DNA of 64,000 bases, from contig OZ020616.1 in the NCBI GenBank assembly GCA_963971575.1, forward strand, positions 20,689,713 to 20,753,712, read 5' to 3'. Numbering within the stretch: the first letter of the stretch is position 1; each line of letters begins with the position of its first letter. The notes beneath the pieces are model-generated. The model was not told the DNA's origin, did no database searches, and was given only the letters and a program-made list of their open reading frames with translations. Position numbers and translations under genes: made by a program. Shown piece by piece: positions 35,210-47,837 of this stretch. The DNA is from Liopterus haemorrhoidalis (lineage: Eukaryota > Arthropoda > Insecta > Coleoptera > Dytiscidae).

Positions 35210-36030
35210 TTCAAAAATTAAATTTATCAGCAGAGAGATTTGTATTGCACTTCCAGAGTTCAGCTGGAATGATATCTGTACCTGGGGCTTCATTCTTTTT
35301 CAGGCTTTCTTAAGCTTTATTAATATCGGATTTGTTAAGGGTGTCGATGTTAATTTTTGGTCATCTGTCATGAAGCAGAGGAGTTATTAGCCAATCCGTA
35401 TTACAATTTTGTAAATAAAGTGTTTTGTAATAAAGTGCTCGTGCCAATACTGAATTTACACATCGACAGTTACTTGGGCAACAACAGTTCTGGTGATTTC
35501 GTAGAGCAATAGAGAAGTACGATATTTGGCGGAGACTTGGGCTTGTTTGGGTAGACTGTTTATCCATTCCCTTTTGCCGCCTGCGAATAAGCCCTTTGCA
35601 GTTCCTCGGTCCTCCCTTTACATGTGGTTTGGTTCAACTATAGTTTCAGTTTTTTTCCGATCTTATATAAAGGATAAGTTTCATCTTTGATCGATTTTTT
35701 TTAATATTTACTTATAAAACAGAATTTATTCGCTACTGGATTTAAAGATATATTTACATCAACAGAGTCCTAGTCCTTAAAACATGTCTTCAGCATGTCT
35801 TCGTATTGCTTTCTACTCTTTCCAAGCTCTAATTTATTGACATTGTACCTTTTTTGTCTCTTGTTATACTTACTTTTATTACTGGTCAGTCTGATTTTAA
35901 GTTTTTCTGGTAAAAGATGATCATTAATCCAAATATCTGCTTCTCTTGAGTTTTGTACCTCCTGCAGCGATCGTTTCCACGCTTTACTGATGGTGATATG
36001 ATCTATTTGATTTAAAATATTAATGCTATA
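35210..36030 (-). pseudogene. Second LINE fragment (endonuclease end to RT start)
   Basis: On the minus strand, from 36025, the frames read NQIDHITISKAWKRSLQEVQ and INDHLLPEKLKIRL, the end of an APE-type endonuclease domain with its SDHH-like site reduced to NDHH-type. About 700 bp on, SLKKNEAPGTDIIPAELWK matches the start of the reverse-transcriptase domain. Stops and frameshifts are frequent. It has no terminal structure here. Confidence 0.7.
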
Positions 36031-36677
36031 TAAAAAAATAATAAATATTATAATATAAAAATTAATAAACGCTATATGAAAATGCTATTTATATAATTAT
36101 GTCATATATACAGGAGGCAAATTAATTAGTTCAACTATATAGAAAAACAAGTATTTACATAAGGTATGCATAAGAAGAAAAGCAAAAAGGGCAGAACTCC
36201 ATATGTGGCAAATATTTATTAAGATTAACCCATTAGTGAATAGTTAAAACGGACACATACATTTTATTTTGTTGAGTGGCAACTAAAAAAGTTTCAACAA
36301 GTGTGCTTCGACAAGGGCGCTTGTATACTGCAATAGTCACAGTTGTGTGATGGCTATTGAATATTTCAGTTGATTGTATATCTAAGATTCTTTTTTATAC
36401 GATGGATCCCGAACTATTAACAACAAAGCATGGAGATTAAGTAATATTTATTTATTTAGTACTTAATTGTTAAATTATCTTATAATAATTAAAAATGTAT
36501 TAGATTTTAAATAAATATGTGTTGACTTATGTGGACATCATATTTTATGACGTGTCCGTTATAACAGATTCTATGCATAATAATAAAAATATTAAAATAA
36601 ATGTTTATTTTGTCAGATTATCCCTACATGAGTTATTAGATATTATTGAAAATGAAAAAGATATAGATAAACATTTA

Positions 36678-38807
36678 TAAAGGGTAGCCTATCGGGTACG
36701 CCGGATCTAATTTTCCCTCCATTTTTTAATTTTTTTTTTTATTTAAGTTGGCAACTCTGATGTTTGACATTTGTCATCTGCTGTTATTAAGGTTATTAAA
36801 AATGGATCGCTATACAAAAGAATAACGTATTGTTCATTGACGTCATATGAATAGATACAGCACGCTCTATGCCTTAGCATTGTTTGTTATGAAGCCAAGA
36901 CCCTGCGGAGACAGAAGGGGGATTTGCCCCGAGAAGTAGAACAAGTTGCTTAATTTTCATTTATTTTATTCAGCTATTGCTAAGAAAAACGCCGGCGTCG
37001 TATTCTGTTTATGATTATTTTGTTGTGTTATTTTTTCTATTTTACCTTTTCATCATCTTTCAGCATTTAATAATATTGCCGTAAATTGCATTTTAAGAGA
37101 TGCGAACTGTATTTCAACCACGTAGTATTACATATAGTTTGCCCTTAAAAAAAGTATTTGTATTCAGTACTTGGAATACATCAGAAAAGTATTTTACCCA
37201 GCACTGATTATAGATATACATCTTTATAATTTGTCAGATAAATTTCAATTTATCATAGAATAAATGATGTAATATATGCCTGTTTTAAATTTAAAAAGTG
37301 TCTGAAGCATTGCTATACAATATGATCGAGAAAAAAGGTGTATAGATAGACATGGAATCATTTATTTTTATATTAACAGAAATGTCCACTTAACATTTTA
37401 AATTCAGGGGCTACTAAACTTTTTTTTCGATCATATTGTATGTTAAATGTATGTAATTTAGAAACCTACTAATTATCTTAAATATATACTAACAAATTCA
37501 GGTTAATTTAATATTATTTATAAAATTTATTTAATAAAATTTGCAGTTTACAGTATTAAAAAAATATATTTTTACTTTTAATTCTTATCGGTAAAACATT
37601 GATGTATGCAAACTGTACAACTCCTCGGGGCAATCCCCGTTTCCCCGCCTAAAGAGGTGTTGACTTCACAACAACTCGTCCTCGTTCAGTCTCTTTGTTA
37701 TACAACCTCATTGGTATTATTATTCTTAAAACATTTTACAAATTTGGCGAAAATTATGCGGAGACTGTTCGAAAAGTTCGTGGAATTCTTGGTATTAATA
37801 TTTCAATTAACGAGTCCACCGTTCGAAGATTAATTAAAAAAATTGTGTAAACTAGTTAGGTTATGAACAAACAAACTCTACCGCGTCCTCGTCCTGTGAG
37901 GCCGGCCGAAAACATTGCAGATGTCAGTGAGAGTATTGTTCAGAATCCAGGCACATCAACACGTCGTCGTATTCAGCAATTGAACATTAGCTGAACCACA
38001 CTGCAACGAATTCTCACCAAAGACCTTCACCTCCACCCGTACAAATTTCAATTAACTCAGGAGCTCAAGCCACAAGACCATTTGCAACGGATACAATTCG
38101 TTAATTGGGTGATGGAAAACCAAACAGTGATTGACAATTTTTTTAAAAACATCATCTTTAGCGATAAAGCCCATTTTCATTTGGATGGTTTTGTTAATAA
38201 GCAGAATTGTCGAATTTGGGGTGGTGAAAATCCTCGTGTTATTCATGAAAAAACGATGCACCCACAAAGAGTCACTGTTTGGTGCGGATTATGGGCTGGA
38301 GGTGTAATTGGACCGTTCTTTTTTGAGAATGAGTCTAGCCAAGCTGTAACTGTAAATGGAATACAATATCGTGCCACGATATCTAGCCTTTTGTGGGATC
38401 GATTGGACGACATGGACCTCGAAGAAATGTGATTTCAACATGATGGTGCCACATGCCATACAGCAACAGAAACCATCGATTTGTTAAAACAAATTTTTCC
38501 TGGTCGTTTGTTTTCCAGAAATGCTAACGTTAGTTGGCCAAGTTGGTCCAAGGTCTATGCCAACAAACCACAAACAATTCCTGAACTAAAAACAGAGATC
38601 CAACGCGTTATTTCTGAAACTAAACCAACTGCCTTGCAAAAAGTCTTCGAAAATTTTATCAAAAGGGTCAGGGCATGCCAGCACAGCCGAGGCGGCCATT
38701 TAATGTCAACATGGCTACTTTATAAATCAATAAAAATTTCCCAATTAAATTATAATTTACTGTTTCATTTCAAAATTAAATCCGGCGTACCCGATGGGCC
38801 ACCTTTA
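36678..38807 (+). mobile_element. 2.1-kb Tc1/mariner-like transposon (DDE_3)
   Basis: The termini TAAAGGGTAGCCTATCGGG and CCCGATGGGCCACCTTTA are inverted repeats of about 35 bp, each flanked by TA (36676-36677, 38808-38809). It inserted into a piggyBac transposase frame, which continues on both sides. It carries one decayed transposase gene (37640-38757). Confidence 0.85.
37640..38757 (+). pseudogene. Near-complete DDE_3 transposase pseudogene
   Basis: Order of pieces: helix-turn-helix region (NYAETVRKVRGILGINI, ESTVRRLIKK), linker RRRIQQLNIS, HPYKFQLTQELKPQDH, then IIFSDKAHFHLDGFVNKQNC with the first catalytic Asp. Next come NPRVIHEKTMHPQRVTVWCG, GAVT-like ESSQAVTVNG, and FQHDGATCHTATETI with the second Asp. 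The segment that should hold the third Asp is deleted: the text jumps from NANVSWPSWS to KVYANKPQTIPELK. Several stop codons. This family is widespread in insects. Confidence 0.85.
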
Positions 38808-38809
38808 TA

Positions 38810-39098
38810 ACTCCTCTCGATGATAATTCTGCAGAAACGGAAGAAGACAGTGATAATTCTGATGATGAACATGAAGGTAATGCAAACCATTTGCCACCTG
38901 GATTGTTACAACAAAAATGTGACGTTAGATCAAAATATAATGATGATGATTTTGATGAAGAAGCTCTATTAGATAGATAATGTTCGTCATATTAACGAAA
39001 ATTATATGCATAAAATGTGACTACGGATTACATCCAAAATTATGGTTTGAAAACTTTCATACCAAAAATAGGCTATAAATACACTTTTATGTGCTATA
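38810..39098 (+). pseudogene. piggyBac transposase, acidic N-terminal part
   Basis: Continues the frame interrupted at 36675: AETEEDSDNSDDEHEG, NHLPPGLLQQKCDVRS, DDDFDEEALLDR and a stop near 38980. Only the acidic, non-catalytic N-terminal region remains. Confidence 0.6.
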
Positions 39099-39100
39099 TA

Positions 39101-40517
39101 CAGCCTTGGAAAAATGTCTGGAGCACCCATGCAGTTAAAATCTAACAGCTAATTTATGTACATTGTAACTTGTATATATTTGATAAAACGTTTTTAAAAT
39201 ATCATCGACACATTCTAAAAGACGAACGTCTAACCAGATAACCCAAATGTAAACAGAGTTATGATAAATATTGAAATACAAATAAATGCAGACTCAGATC
39301 TGTTACGTTTTGTTTACATAAAAATAAACAACTAGGGCTTGGATCATTACTACACATGCATTTGAAGTGAATACTGTTTTATTGAGTTCAAGTGAATATT
39401 TTGAATCGTATTATGGCTAAAAAACTTTAACTCACTGTGGCAGAAAGGAGTCAAATTATATTGCTCCATTCACAAGGATAGTCGCAGGTGAAGATTAAAC
39501 AAAAATGGAGTGTTCAAGAAAAGCCGTGCAAATTACCATCAAAAAGTTCCAAGAGACTGATACTTATGAAAACAGACAAAAAACCGGAAGAAAACGTGCA
39601 ACCACTTTCAGAGATGATCGTTTTATAAAGAGAAGTGCTCTTCGTAAACGTTCAATAACATCAAAAGAGCTGGCTGGTGATCTGTGGGAGCATAGAGAAG
39701 TTAAAGTTTCTTCTAGAACAATTAGAAGAAGTCTAGTGGAATCTAATTTGTATGGAAGAAGAGCTCGCCGAAATCCACTGTTGACCGAGCGACACAAAAA
39801 ACTTCTCCTTGAGTGGAACAAAAGACACTTAAATTGGACACCTGATGAACGGGCGAAAATCATTTAGTTTAATGAGTTAACGAAGTTAAAAAAAAAAAAA
39901 AATCTAAGCAATTATTGCACTAACAATATAAAATTTAATTTACTAAATTTACGAAATTAAGGTTTGTGTTTTGCTTTTGTGGATCAGTTTTTTGGACAAC
40001 CTGGAGCAATATTTGTAATACATAGGCCCGGTGAAGCTTTTCATACTAACTGCATCATCAACATAAATTATTTTATGAAGACAATTCAGAATATGTTTTT
40101 CAAAAGGATAATGCCTCCTGTCACAAGGCCAAAGCAACAAATGAATGATTTTCCAAAAACAATGTGCCACTTTTTGCAGGTCCCCCCCAGTCACCAGATT
40201 TATTGCCAATTGAAAATTTATGGTCGATTCTGAAAAACAAGGTGTCTCTTTACAAACGCAAATCGAAAGAAGAATTGAAGAAAATTATTGTGTACGAATG
40301 GTTCAATGTACAATCCGAAGTATGTAAAAAACTTGTGGACAGTATGCCTAAAAGGGTACGTGAGGTAGTTAAAGCACGAGAAGGTATCACAAATTATTAA
40401 TAATTTTGATTAAAGTTGTGATTAAAAGTTGTATGTATTATTTTATTTACCATTTTTCCTGTAATAATCCTAAAATTCAATAAAACGTAGGGTACTCCAT
40501 ACATTTGTCCAAGGCTA
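39101..40517 (+). mobile_element. Tc1 element with decayed transposase
   Basis: The left end CAGCCTTGGAAAAATGT and the complement of the right end (TAGCCTTGGACAAATGT) are inverted repeats, flanked by TA. The transposase reads MECSRKAVQITIKKFQET, RKRATTFRDDRF, KRSITSKELAGDL and SSRTIRRSLVESNLYGRRAR (paired-type DNA-binding region), then NWTPDERAKII where the first catalytic Asp motif should follow but is lost. The C-terminal part has PPQSPDLLPIENLWSILKN with the third acidic residue (Glu). Frames are broken at 39867 and about 40180. Confidence 0.85.
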
Positions 40518-40736
40518 TATTACTTATATTATTTTATAAACAAACTTTCATAAATTTTAAATAAATACTTGTTTTGCATGTCTCTCTTACTGCCAATTTT
40601 ATTACTATTATGCATCGAGTTCATTTAAACGGACAACCCAAATAATTGCTGGGCTGCCTTATGATACACGAAAGGAACCAATTTTAACATAAATCAAGAA
40701 AAAAAATCTAAATTTATAATTTTATGCACAAATGGG

Positions 40737-41330
40737 TTAGCTGATGCCCATTACTGAATTTTGGCGACATTTGTAATTTTTAATAATGCGCATCTGAAAC
40801 TTTTAAGAAACCTTTATTCATGGTGATCATTTATGAACATTATTTGGTTACTTATGATTGCCAGTATACAATATATAAAATTTCTTGTAGCCTAAAATTT
40901 GCGGGATCCTATCTTTGGCATAAATTTAAGCTGAAATTTAAATAAAAATTACTGCACAATTTATTTCCAATGGGATGCTACAACACTAGTATTTTCATAT
41001 AGCATTCTTAATTTTTTATTTAGTATTTAATAGTTTTTATAGCGTTTTTAGGTTTTTTAAAGATTCTTTTAAACGATTAAATAAAATTGACATCCACAAT
41101 AAACACATTAAAGGCTATTAACAACAAACAACGACTCCACGATAATGACTAACAACAAACATCTCTATGATAAGTAAATTAAACCCGTCCAGACGAAAAA
41201 TTGTTTCTGCGTACGTACTCTTTTACTTTTAATGGTTTGCTGTACTCTTGTCTGTTTGAATTCTTCGTATCCACTTTTCGAAATTCAAAAATTAGTATCA
41301 TGGGGGAAAGGTGTACTCATTTTAGATATT
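40737..41330. other. No recognised gene
   Basis: AT-rich intronic DNA with no element ends that I can pair and no coding frame. Confidence 0.35.
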
Positions 41331-41334
41331 AAAT

Positions 41335-41448
41335 ACTAGAGGCCAAATCTACCCCTAAGCTAGAGACATAAGATGAAAATTCCGATGTCTGGGATTTGAA
41401 ACCACATTCTTGAGATCCGTAGGTAACAACTTACCACGCCAACTCTCA
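41335..41448 (-). repeat. Possible tRNA-derived SINE head
   Basis: Minus strand: GAGTTGGCGTGGTAAGTTG (A-box-like) and GTGGTTTCAAATCCC (B-box-like) about 35 bp apart. No target duplication was identified. Confidence 0.35.
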
Positions 41449-41666
41449 TTTTAAGGACTATACTCAAACAATATTACCATATACAAAGACTTCAGAGTTT
41501 CGTAAAAACTTCTACAGTTTGAATTCTTTATTAAAGTAACACAACCATTATAAATTCTTCTAAGTTCTGGATTTCAGGTTTTCTCTTTTTTTCATTTACA
41601 CCAACACCCTTAAATTAAGTTTAAAAAAACAAAATGCTATTATTTTCAACGGGACATATCTCCGAT

Positions 41667-42446
41667 TTCCGAGGTTTGATAAAAAAAAGGCGAACTGTGC
41701 GTGTTTCGCAATAACTGGGAGGAGAATAGTGACTTGATATGATGCCGACGTCATTTCTTTGCAGTTAAGTTTGTTTTGATTTCGTTGATATTTGTAATTC
41801 ATTTTCTGTACCCTATCGATTATTAAGGTGGGCTTGAACGAAAGGTAGCGTGTCTTTGTGAAATTTTGTTTTAAACTTGGAAAGACGACGACATAAACAC
41901 GATTTTGAGTCGAACTGCGTAATTTAAGTGGTTCGGTCCTTTTAAAGACGGTAATTCAATCAAAGATGATACGAGAACGGGTAGCACTTCAGTCTGGTCT
42001 AATCAACAATTGATTGTTTGAGCAGTTGCAAAAGTAGAAATATCGTACGGATACTGTCAAGTCATTTTGATCAATGTTAATAATCACGACAACGCACCAG
42101 TTCACATATACCCTCTCCTTTTCGACAGTTTTTGGCGAAGAACTAAGCCATTCTCGTTTCCCATCCATCATATTCACCTAACTTGGCCCCGTGCGTCTTT
42201 TTTTATTCCCAAAACAGAAGAAATCGTTAAAAGGATGCCATTTTCATGCGACTGAAGAGATAAAAAAAAAAAGATTTAAAAATAAATTCCAAAATGTGTT
42301 TCCAGAAGTTGAAATGGCGCTGACAGTGATGTGAAGCCGCAAAAGAGCAGTATTTCGAAGGTAATGATTTAAATGTAATATAATATCTTATTAGCTAAAT
42401 TTTGTCACCCCCTAGTCCGCGATTTTTTTTTTATCAAACCTCGTAG
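41667..42446 (+). mobile_element. Mariner remnant (GAGGTTTGATAAAAA ends)
   Basis: CCGAGGTTTGATAAAAAAAA at the left and TTATCAAACCTCGTA at the right are inverted repeats. Broken plus-strand frames show TAXFKWFGPFKDGNSIKDD-like helix-turn-helix sequence near 41920, then DNAPVHI near 42090, and HLTWPRASFFIPKTEE near 42180, corresponding to the last parts of a SETMAR-type transposase. The central catalytic domain is largely deleted. Confidence 0.65.
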
Positions 42447-42678
42447 GCTTTCTTAAGCTGATAGGACAGCGTTTGGGAAACTTAAACACATTTTCACCCT
42501 GCCGTTCCGAGAGAGGTACAAAAATACCCCACGATAATACCATAATTCAGATAACTATTAATGAATGTTTACAGCAGTGCTTAATATTAATCAGCGAAAC
42601 AATACTTATAAAAACAGTACACGATTGTATTGGTTAATTTATCGTTAAAACATATGTTTTCGATAAGTGCTGTTCCAG

Positions 42679-43883
42679 TAGTATTTCCAAAATGAAAACG
42701 CCATTTTTGGGCGGTAATGGGTTTATGGCAGTAATCTTAAGACTTGTTGCTGTAAAAAGAATATAAGGGGTATTAAGGTAATTTTAAATTTAAATCGAAT
42801 TGATGAAACACTAGTTCAATTGAAGTTTCTTAAAAACCATTAAGGATATTTTCCAAATTTATAATCCTATTGTTTCTAAATTTTAGGAGTTGTTATACTT
42901 GCTTGTTAGTTAATTTTCAACGTTCATAGCGTGCATACATTAACAACATGGCTCTTTGACGATCATTTGATTTTAAAGAAATTCCTAATTTCTGTAGTGA
43001 AAATAGTAAATCTGTGCAAGGTGATATGGAGTGCGAAAATGTTGACGTTTGCGTGGAATGCGAAAATGTGGACGTGGCTACTAAAGAAAAATGTCTTTTG
43101 TCAGAAGATTGTGATTGTGATTGTGAAGTTCTGATACTGAACGTTTATATAAAGTTAGTTTTGGATGGTAATGGCAAATCAATACTTAGAACTGCGGAAT
43201 TAACTAGTATGCCATACAGAAAAATTCAACGTATCAATGTTGGTGTTTTAAACCCTATAGAACTAATATGGAGCCAATTAAAAGGTAATGTGCGCCGGAG
43301 AAATACAACACCGATAGAAAGTGACTGTGACTGTAGTACAATTAATTAAAGACGAAACTAGTGCAATAAGTAGTGATTTGTGGAAAAAAATGTGTAGAAC
43401 ATGTAAAGACAATTGAAACAATTTTTTTAATAAATCCACCAAATAAATCGTAAATAATTATTAATTTAAATGACAGTGGTAGTGACACAAACTCTGATAG
43501 TGATATAAACAATGATAATAGAGATAATGATTAATATTTTAATTAATATATTGAATTGACAAATTCAAAAAATATTGATTTTTGTTTGTGCAAATTTGAA
43601 GTATTTAATATAGAATATAAAGACTTTAAAACAAAACGATTTTTAAACATGCCTATATTTATAATTCAAATATAGCCAGTCCTAAGCCTGATAAAAATGT
43701 GAAGGGCTGTCATATGAGTATATACAGTTCATTCTAAACAGCACATAAGAAAACCCGTTTATTTCAAATAATTATTACAACCTTTTTTTAACAGAACCAT
43801 AAAGTCAACAGGTATAAATGTTATACTGTCAGTCATTATTGAAATCAGAAAGTGAGGGTGGCCATTTCATTTTGGAAATACTA
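42679..43883 (+). mobile_element. TAGTATTTCC element, copy 2, transposase remnant
   Basis: Shares ends and body with 24710-25584. After SVQGDMECENVDV an extra segment repeats CENVD, absent from copy 1 which has one. The C-terminal part VGVLNPIELIWSQLKGNV is the final region of a DDE_3-type transposase (NPIE-x-W). The central catalytic region is deleted here too. Right flank is TA; the left flank lacks it. Confidence 0.75.
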
Positions 43884-43885
43884 TA

Positions 43886-44468
43886 ATAGTTCGTATGCAT
43901 TTGCCAGGGTCGAACTGTTCATACTTCAATATATAAATTCTATCATTTTTCGAAATATCAATTTTATTTTAATATTTTCAACTTGGACAACAAGAAAAGT
44001 AGGGGTATGTTTACTGTACGAATCACTTATTTGATAGAGGACGTTAGTATGTTACTTTCAGCCGATACACTATGTCATATTCGTTCATTTATGGAAAACA
44101 AAATGACCAAAAAACCTAGCTTTTTCTTCTACAGCTTGAGGCAACACTTATGTTCAGCTTGATTATTTCCTTAATAAAAAGTTATAAAATATTGTTCAAA
44201 TAAAACTTATTTGGGGCAATTTCAGACAATATCCGTTTTTTTTTTGCATTAGTTTTGCAAAAGGTATGGCCTTAAATATCTTTTCTTCAAATTACAATTT
44301 CTCATATTATTTTACATACTATTATAGAACATTTTTCTTGTATATCCTTGCATAACAAAAATTTTAAGAAAATCGCATTTTGTGGCCTTCAAAATGACGA
44401 CTTATTTGTTGGTAAATACTGGAAACAAATGCATGCAATTATTTCTAATAGGTAGATTACTGTTACGA
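43886..44468. other. No recognised gene
   Basis: Intronic AT-rich DNA with no supported feature. Confidence 0.35.
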
Positions 44469-44469
44469 G

Positions 44470-44880
44470 TCAATAATCATTTATTATTTTTAAGATCACA
44501 CAAAGTCGCTTTTCTCAAAAATTGTATGTAATGATATAAAAGTTTGGTTAATGTTCCATATAAGTTCACCACAAACAACTCATTAGAGAAACCGTGTATG
44601 CTTGTTAGAATGAGATTTGGACCTGGCGAAGCGCCGCCCCTTTCTTTCAAAACATAACATTTTCGATTCACTTCCAATCATCATTTCCAATATTTTTATT
44701 CAAAACTGAAATTTAAATAAGTACTTAATCCGTTCCGAAATCCAAGCAATTATTTAATAAGTGTTTGTTAACATTTAGCTTCTATTAACGTTTTTAAAGA
44801 AAAACTTGAATAATGAAACTTCAGTATTTATACACTTTAAGTCACATTTAAATGGTTTTAAAAGAGAGAATCCTCAAAAA
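44470..44880 (-). repeat. Dispersed repeat B with peptide-like block, copy 1
   Basis: The minus strand reads CYVLKERGGASPGPNLILTS and NELFVVNLYGTLTKL. The inverted counterpart at 61745-62100 reads CYVLKETGGASPRPTFILIS and NQLVLVGLYRTLTNV without gaps over about 120 bp. Family unknown; see findings. Confidence 0.55.
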
Positions 44881-44990
44881 TATCAATATATTCCTACCTA
44901 CCAATTTTATGTCTGAAATAGAACATTCCGTTTTTCGTCGCATTCATAGATGCTAAATTATGTAAATGTATTAAAACTGTATAAAGCATT

Positions 44991-45562
44991 TATAAAAGAT
45001 GTCCCAAAATTAACGCAATATTTGAATTTGCCGCCATTTGTGCAGTAAATAGTTGGAAACCCCGAAAAAAAAAAAAAAAAACAATTTGACAGCTGAGAGT
45101 TTAGGGTTAGTAAAAAGGGAGCGTTACACGATACAACAACTTGCGATACAGCCCGTGAAACAATTCAATTACTGCATAAGACATTTCCTGGTCGTGTACT
45201 CGGTGATCAGAATTGGCTTCCTAGATCGTGTGATTTAACACCATTAGATTTCTTTTTATGGGGTTATTTGAAGTCAAAGGTCTATGTTAACAAGCTCACA
45301 ACCACCCGTGCATTAATGGAGGAAATTAAACGCTGCATCAACAAAATTCAGACACATTTATGCAAAATGGTCATAGAAAATTTCGACAAGAAATGCCAGT
45401 ATGTGCCAGCAAAGCCCTGGAAGCCATTTGCCCGACGTGTTATTCCATAAATAACCCTATCCTATGTAGTTTATGATTCAATAAAAAATAACAATCTAAA
45501 GACTAAAAACTGTGTTTTCTATTTATTTCAAATCTTGCGTTAATTTTGGGACACATTTATAT
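44991..45562 (+). mobile_element. Tc1/mariner-like element, transposase C-terminus
   Basis: TGTCCCAAAATTAACGCAA near the left end is mirrored by TTGCGTTAATTTTGGGACA at the right. The plus strand reads LLHKTFPGRVLGDQNWLP, LTPLDFFLWGYLKSKVYVNK and KKCQYVPAKPWKPFARRV before a stop at 45450. This is the C-terminal third of a DDE_3 transposase related to 37640-38757, and keeps the LTPLDFF block missing there. Everything N-terminal is deleted. Confidence 0.75.
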
Positions 45563-45934
45563 CTTCACTATATGCAAACAATCAATGATAAAAATAATTA
45601 AGTTAGGTTTAGTTAGCAAAAAATTTAGACAGAAAAAACTTAAACTTGCTAGACGTATATAAACAGGAGATTTATAGTATACGTATTTTGAAAAACATAA
45701 ACTTCATAATGAGTTCAAAAAATTTCAGTTATATTCGGACGTTCCTCGTGTTAAAAACGTGTATTTCTCTGCCAACTACAGGTGCATGAATGATTACTAT
45801 TGGCTCCCCACTCTTACGACTATGCCTCCTCGTTTCTAATGATATAATATAATTCATTCTAAGCATACAAGCCTAGTAGTGGTGGACTAATACGGAACAT
45901 TAACTAAAAATTTTACACCGTTGCAAAGAGAGAA

Positions 45935-46230
45935 AAAAAATCAGCTGTGGCCACCACAGGACCGACCACCATCATAAAGTACATAATAATTTACATTCTA
46001 GCAGCAGAGTAGAAATAACTTGGCCTAATATTTTCTAACAGAGATATTATTTATCATGACCATGGAAACGTTACATATAAATATAAAAAAATCAGCTGTG
46101 GCCACCACAGGACCGACCGCCATCATAAAGTACTTATATAAATTACATTCTAGCAGCAGAGTAGAAATAACTTGACCTAATATTTTCTAACAGAGATATT
46201 AATTATCATGACCATGGAAACGTTACATAT
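45935..46230. repeat. 147-bp unit in tandem, two copies
   Basis: AAATCAGCTGTGGCCACCAC through ACCATGGAAACGTTACATA occurs at 45938 and again at 46086, with few differences. A diverged inverted piece lies near 4195-4290. Confidence 0.8.
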
Positions 46231-46700
46231 AAATATGAAAAAATTGAAACAGAAAAAATTTAGAAAAATTTTACAGAAGTTATTCGAAATTTTTCGTTTT
46301 ATCAAAAAACGTCTCAAATAAAAGTTATTAGTTATTGCTTTTATAGCAACTTTTGTTCAATAAATTTTTTCGAAATATTTTTCTGTTGTGAAATATTCAC
46401 AATAATCTTAAAATCGATACGAGTAAACTCCCATTTTTAGTCAACTGATTTTTAGTAAAAATTGATCAACTCGTGCCATTGATGGCAGAAGCTTAAATAT
46501 GAAGTTTCATAAAAATCCTTTCAGCCGAATTTGCTCTACACGTGTACACAGACAGACGGACAGACAGACCGACAGACATCATGCTAAAAATAGTCAAAAC
46601 GTTATGTAGGGACCTAAATTCGTGGAGATCCATTGAAATCTCGAAATGTCAAAATCGGTATGATCACAATACCTCCCTTATATATGTTGACGGTCGGTAA
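46195..46700 (+). repeat. Dispersed repeat family A, copy 2
   Basis: Matches 19866-20410 from ATCATGACCATGGAAACG to TTATATATGTTGACGGTCGG, with a short CAGA block near 46550. Confidence 0.65.
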
Positions 46701-47420
46701 AAAGCGTAAGAGTAATATTGTGTAAAATAATATGTATAGTGTAATTTGAAAAATAGTTATAGGAAGGAAATAATCAAGATGAACGTAAGTTTTGTCTCAA
46801 TAATCCTCATTCACATACAGTTAAGAATATTTAATTTATTAGCAAATATTTCTGGGGTATCAAATGTACCCTTTTCGGAACAGGAAAAGGTCCGGAAAGC
46901 TTGAAACATAACTGCCCATTTACTTTAAAATAAAAGTACATGATCAATATGCGCTGTCAGTTATTACATATGGGACAGAAATTTCACATTAACATTAGAA
47001 TTGGCAGAGAATCTACGTGTCACATAAAGACCCATGGAGAAGACGACGTCTTTCAAATCTCAAAACAAATTTATAAATAAAAAAAAAAACAGGTGTATGT
47101 TACATAACAGAGTGAGAAGTAAACCTGGTATGGAATAGACACTAGGAGCAGATGTAGAACACCAACCCAGATTGACGGATAATATTAAAATAATTTCCGG
47201 AAATTGGCCATTGTTAGCCCAAGACAGAAAGGTTTTAATGGGTTTACATCATATATTTAATACTCACTTTTGTCATTTTGTCATTGTACTAGATTGGAGT
47301 ACACTGTATAGAAGTATTAAATATATTGTTACATATAGTGAACGACAGCAAATGTACGCGATAGTATAGATTTGCCCGAATGTTCAGCTTGTTCTAACCA
47401 ATGCAATATTACTTGTATAT
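46701..47420. other. No recognised gene
   Basis: A 65-codon frame at 47172-47369 has no similarity I recognise and no coding bias. Otherwise no structure is seen. Confidence 0.35.
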
Positions 47421-47429
47421 AATCTACTG

Positions 47430-47656
47430 CAGCGGTACTTAACCGGGGGGGGGGGGTACCCCCGAAAAGAACTTAGGGAAAACTTCCCGAAATTAAAAGA
47501 AAAAATTAAATTTTCACCACAATTTGCTTTTAAAGTTACAATAAACTTAATTATTAAACAATAAATTATTAAGAACAGTTAAATTTTCTTGAGGGGTCCA
47601 GAAAATATTTTAGGCTAGTTGGGGTGTCCAGAGTATAAAAAGGTCAAGAACCGCTG
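47430..47656. mobile_element. 227-bp hAT MITE
   Basis: CAGCGGTACTTAACCGG and GGTCAAGAACCGCTG are imperfect inverted repeats; ATCTACTG flanks both sides (47422-47429, 47657-47664). A G-run of 12 lies just inside the left end. Confidence 0.85.
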
Positions 47657-47746
47657 ATCTACTGGATCATTATAATTATTGTAACTTAAAATTCTGTGAA
47701 TAATAAAAGCGAATTCACTTAAATTTTATTCGCTGTTCATTCAGAT

Positions 47747-47837
47747 CAGTGATTTTCAACCAGGGCGGTATAATCAGTGGTACTAGTGAGCAATTTACGT
47801 TTTCAGCTGGGCAGTAGCAAAAATATCCAAAACATAT
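47747..47837. mobile_element. Left end of a hAT MITE, truncated
   Basis: CAGTGATTTTCAACCAGGGC is typical of hAT ends. The right end is missing. A related right end, GGTTGAAGAACACTG, stands alone at 50071-50085. Confidence 0.4.

Larger units (their letters stand above)
36229..40736 (+). mobile_element. piggyBac remnant split by two later transposons
   Basis: The left end is TTAA followed by CCCATTAGTG; the right end is CACAAATGGG followed by TTAG (a mutated TTAA). The plus strand around the first nested insertion reads LSLHELLDIIENEKDIDKHL before it and PLDDNSAETEEDSDNSDDE after it. This acidic N-terminus with a LLDIIE motif is characteristic of piggyBac transposases. The catalytic domain was lost. 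Nested: 36678-38807 and 39101-40517. Confidence 0.6.

Noticed and set aside
47172..47369. 65-codon frame that might be a retroviral-type fragment
   Set aside because: No reverse transcriptase, integrase or other motif could be identified in any frame.
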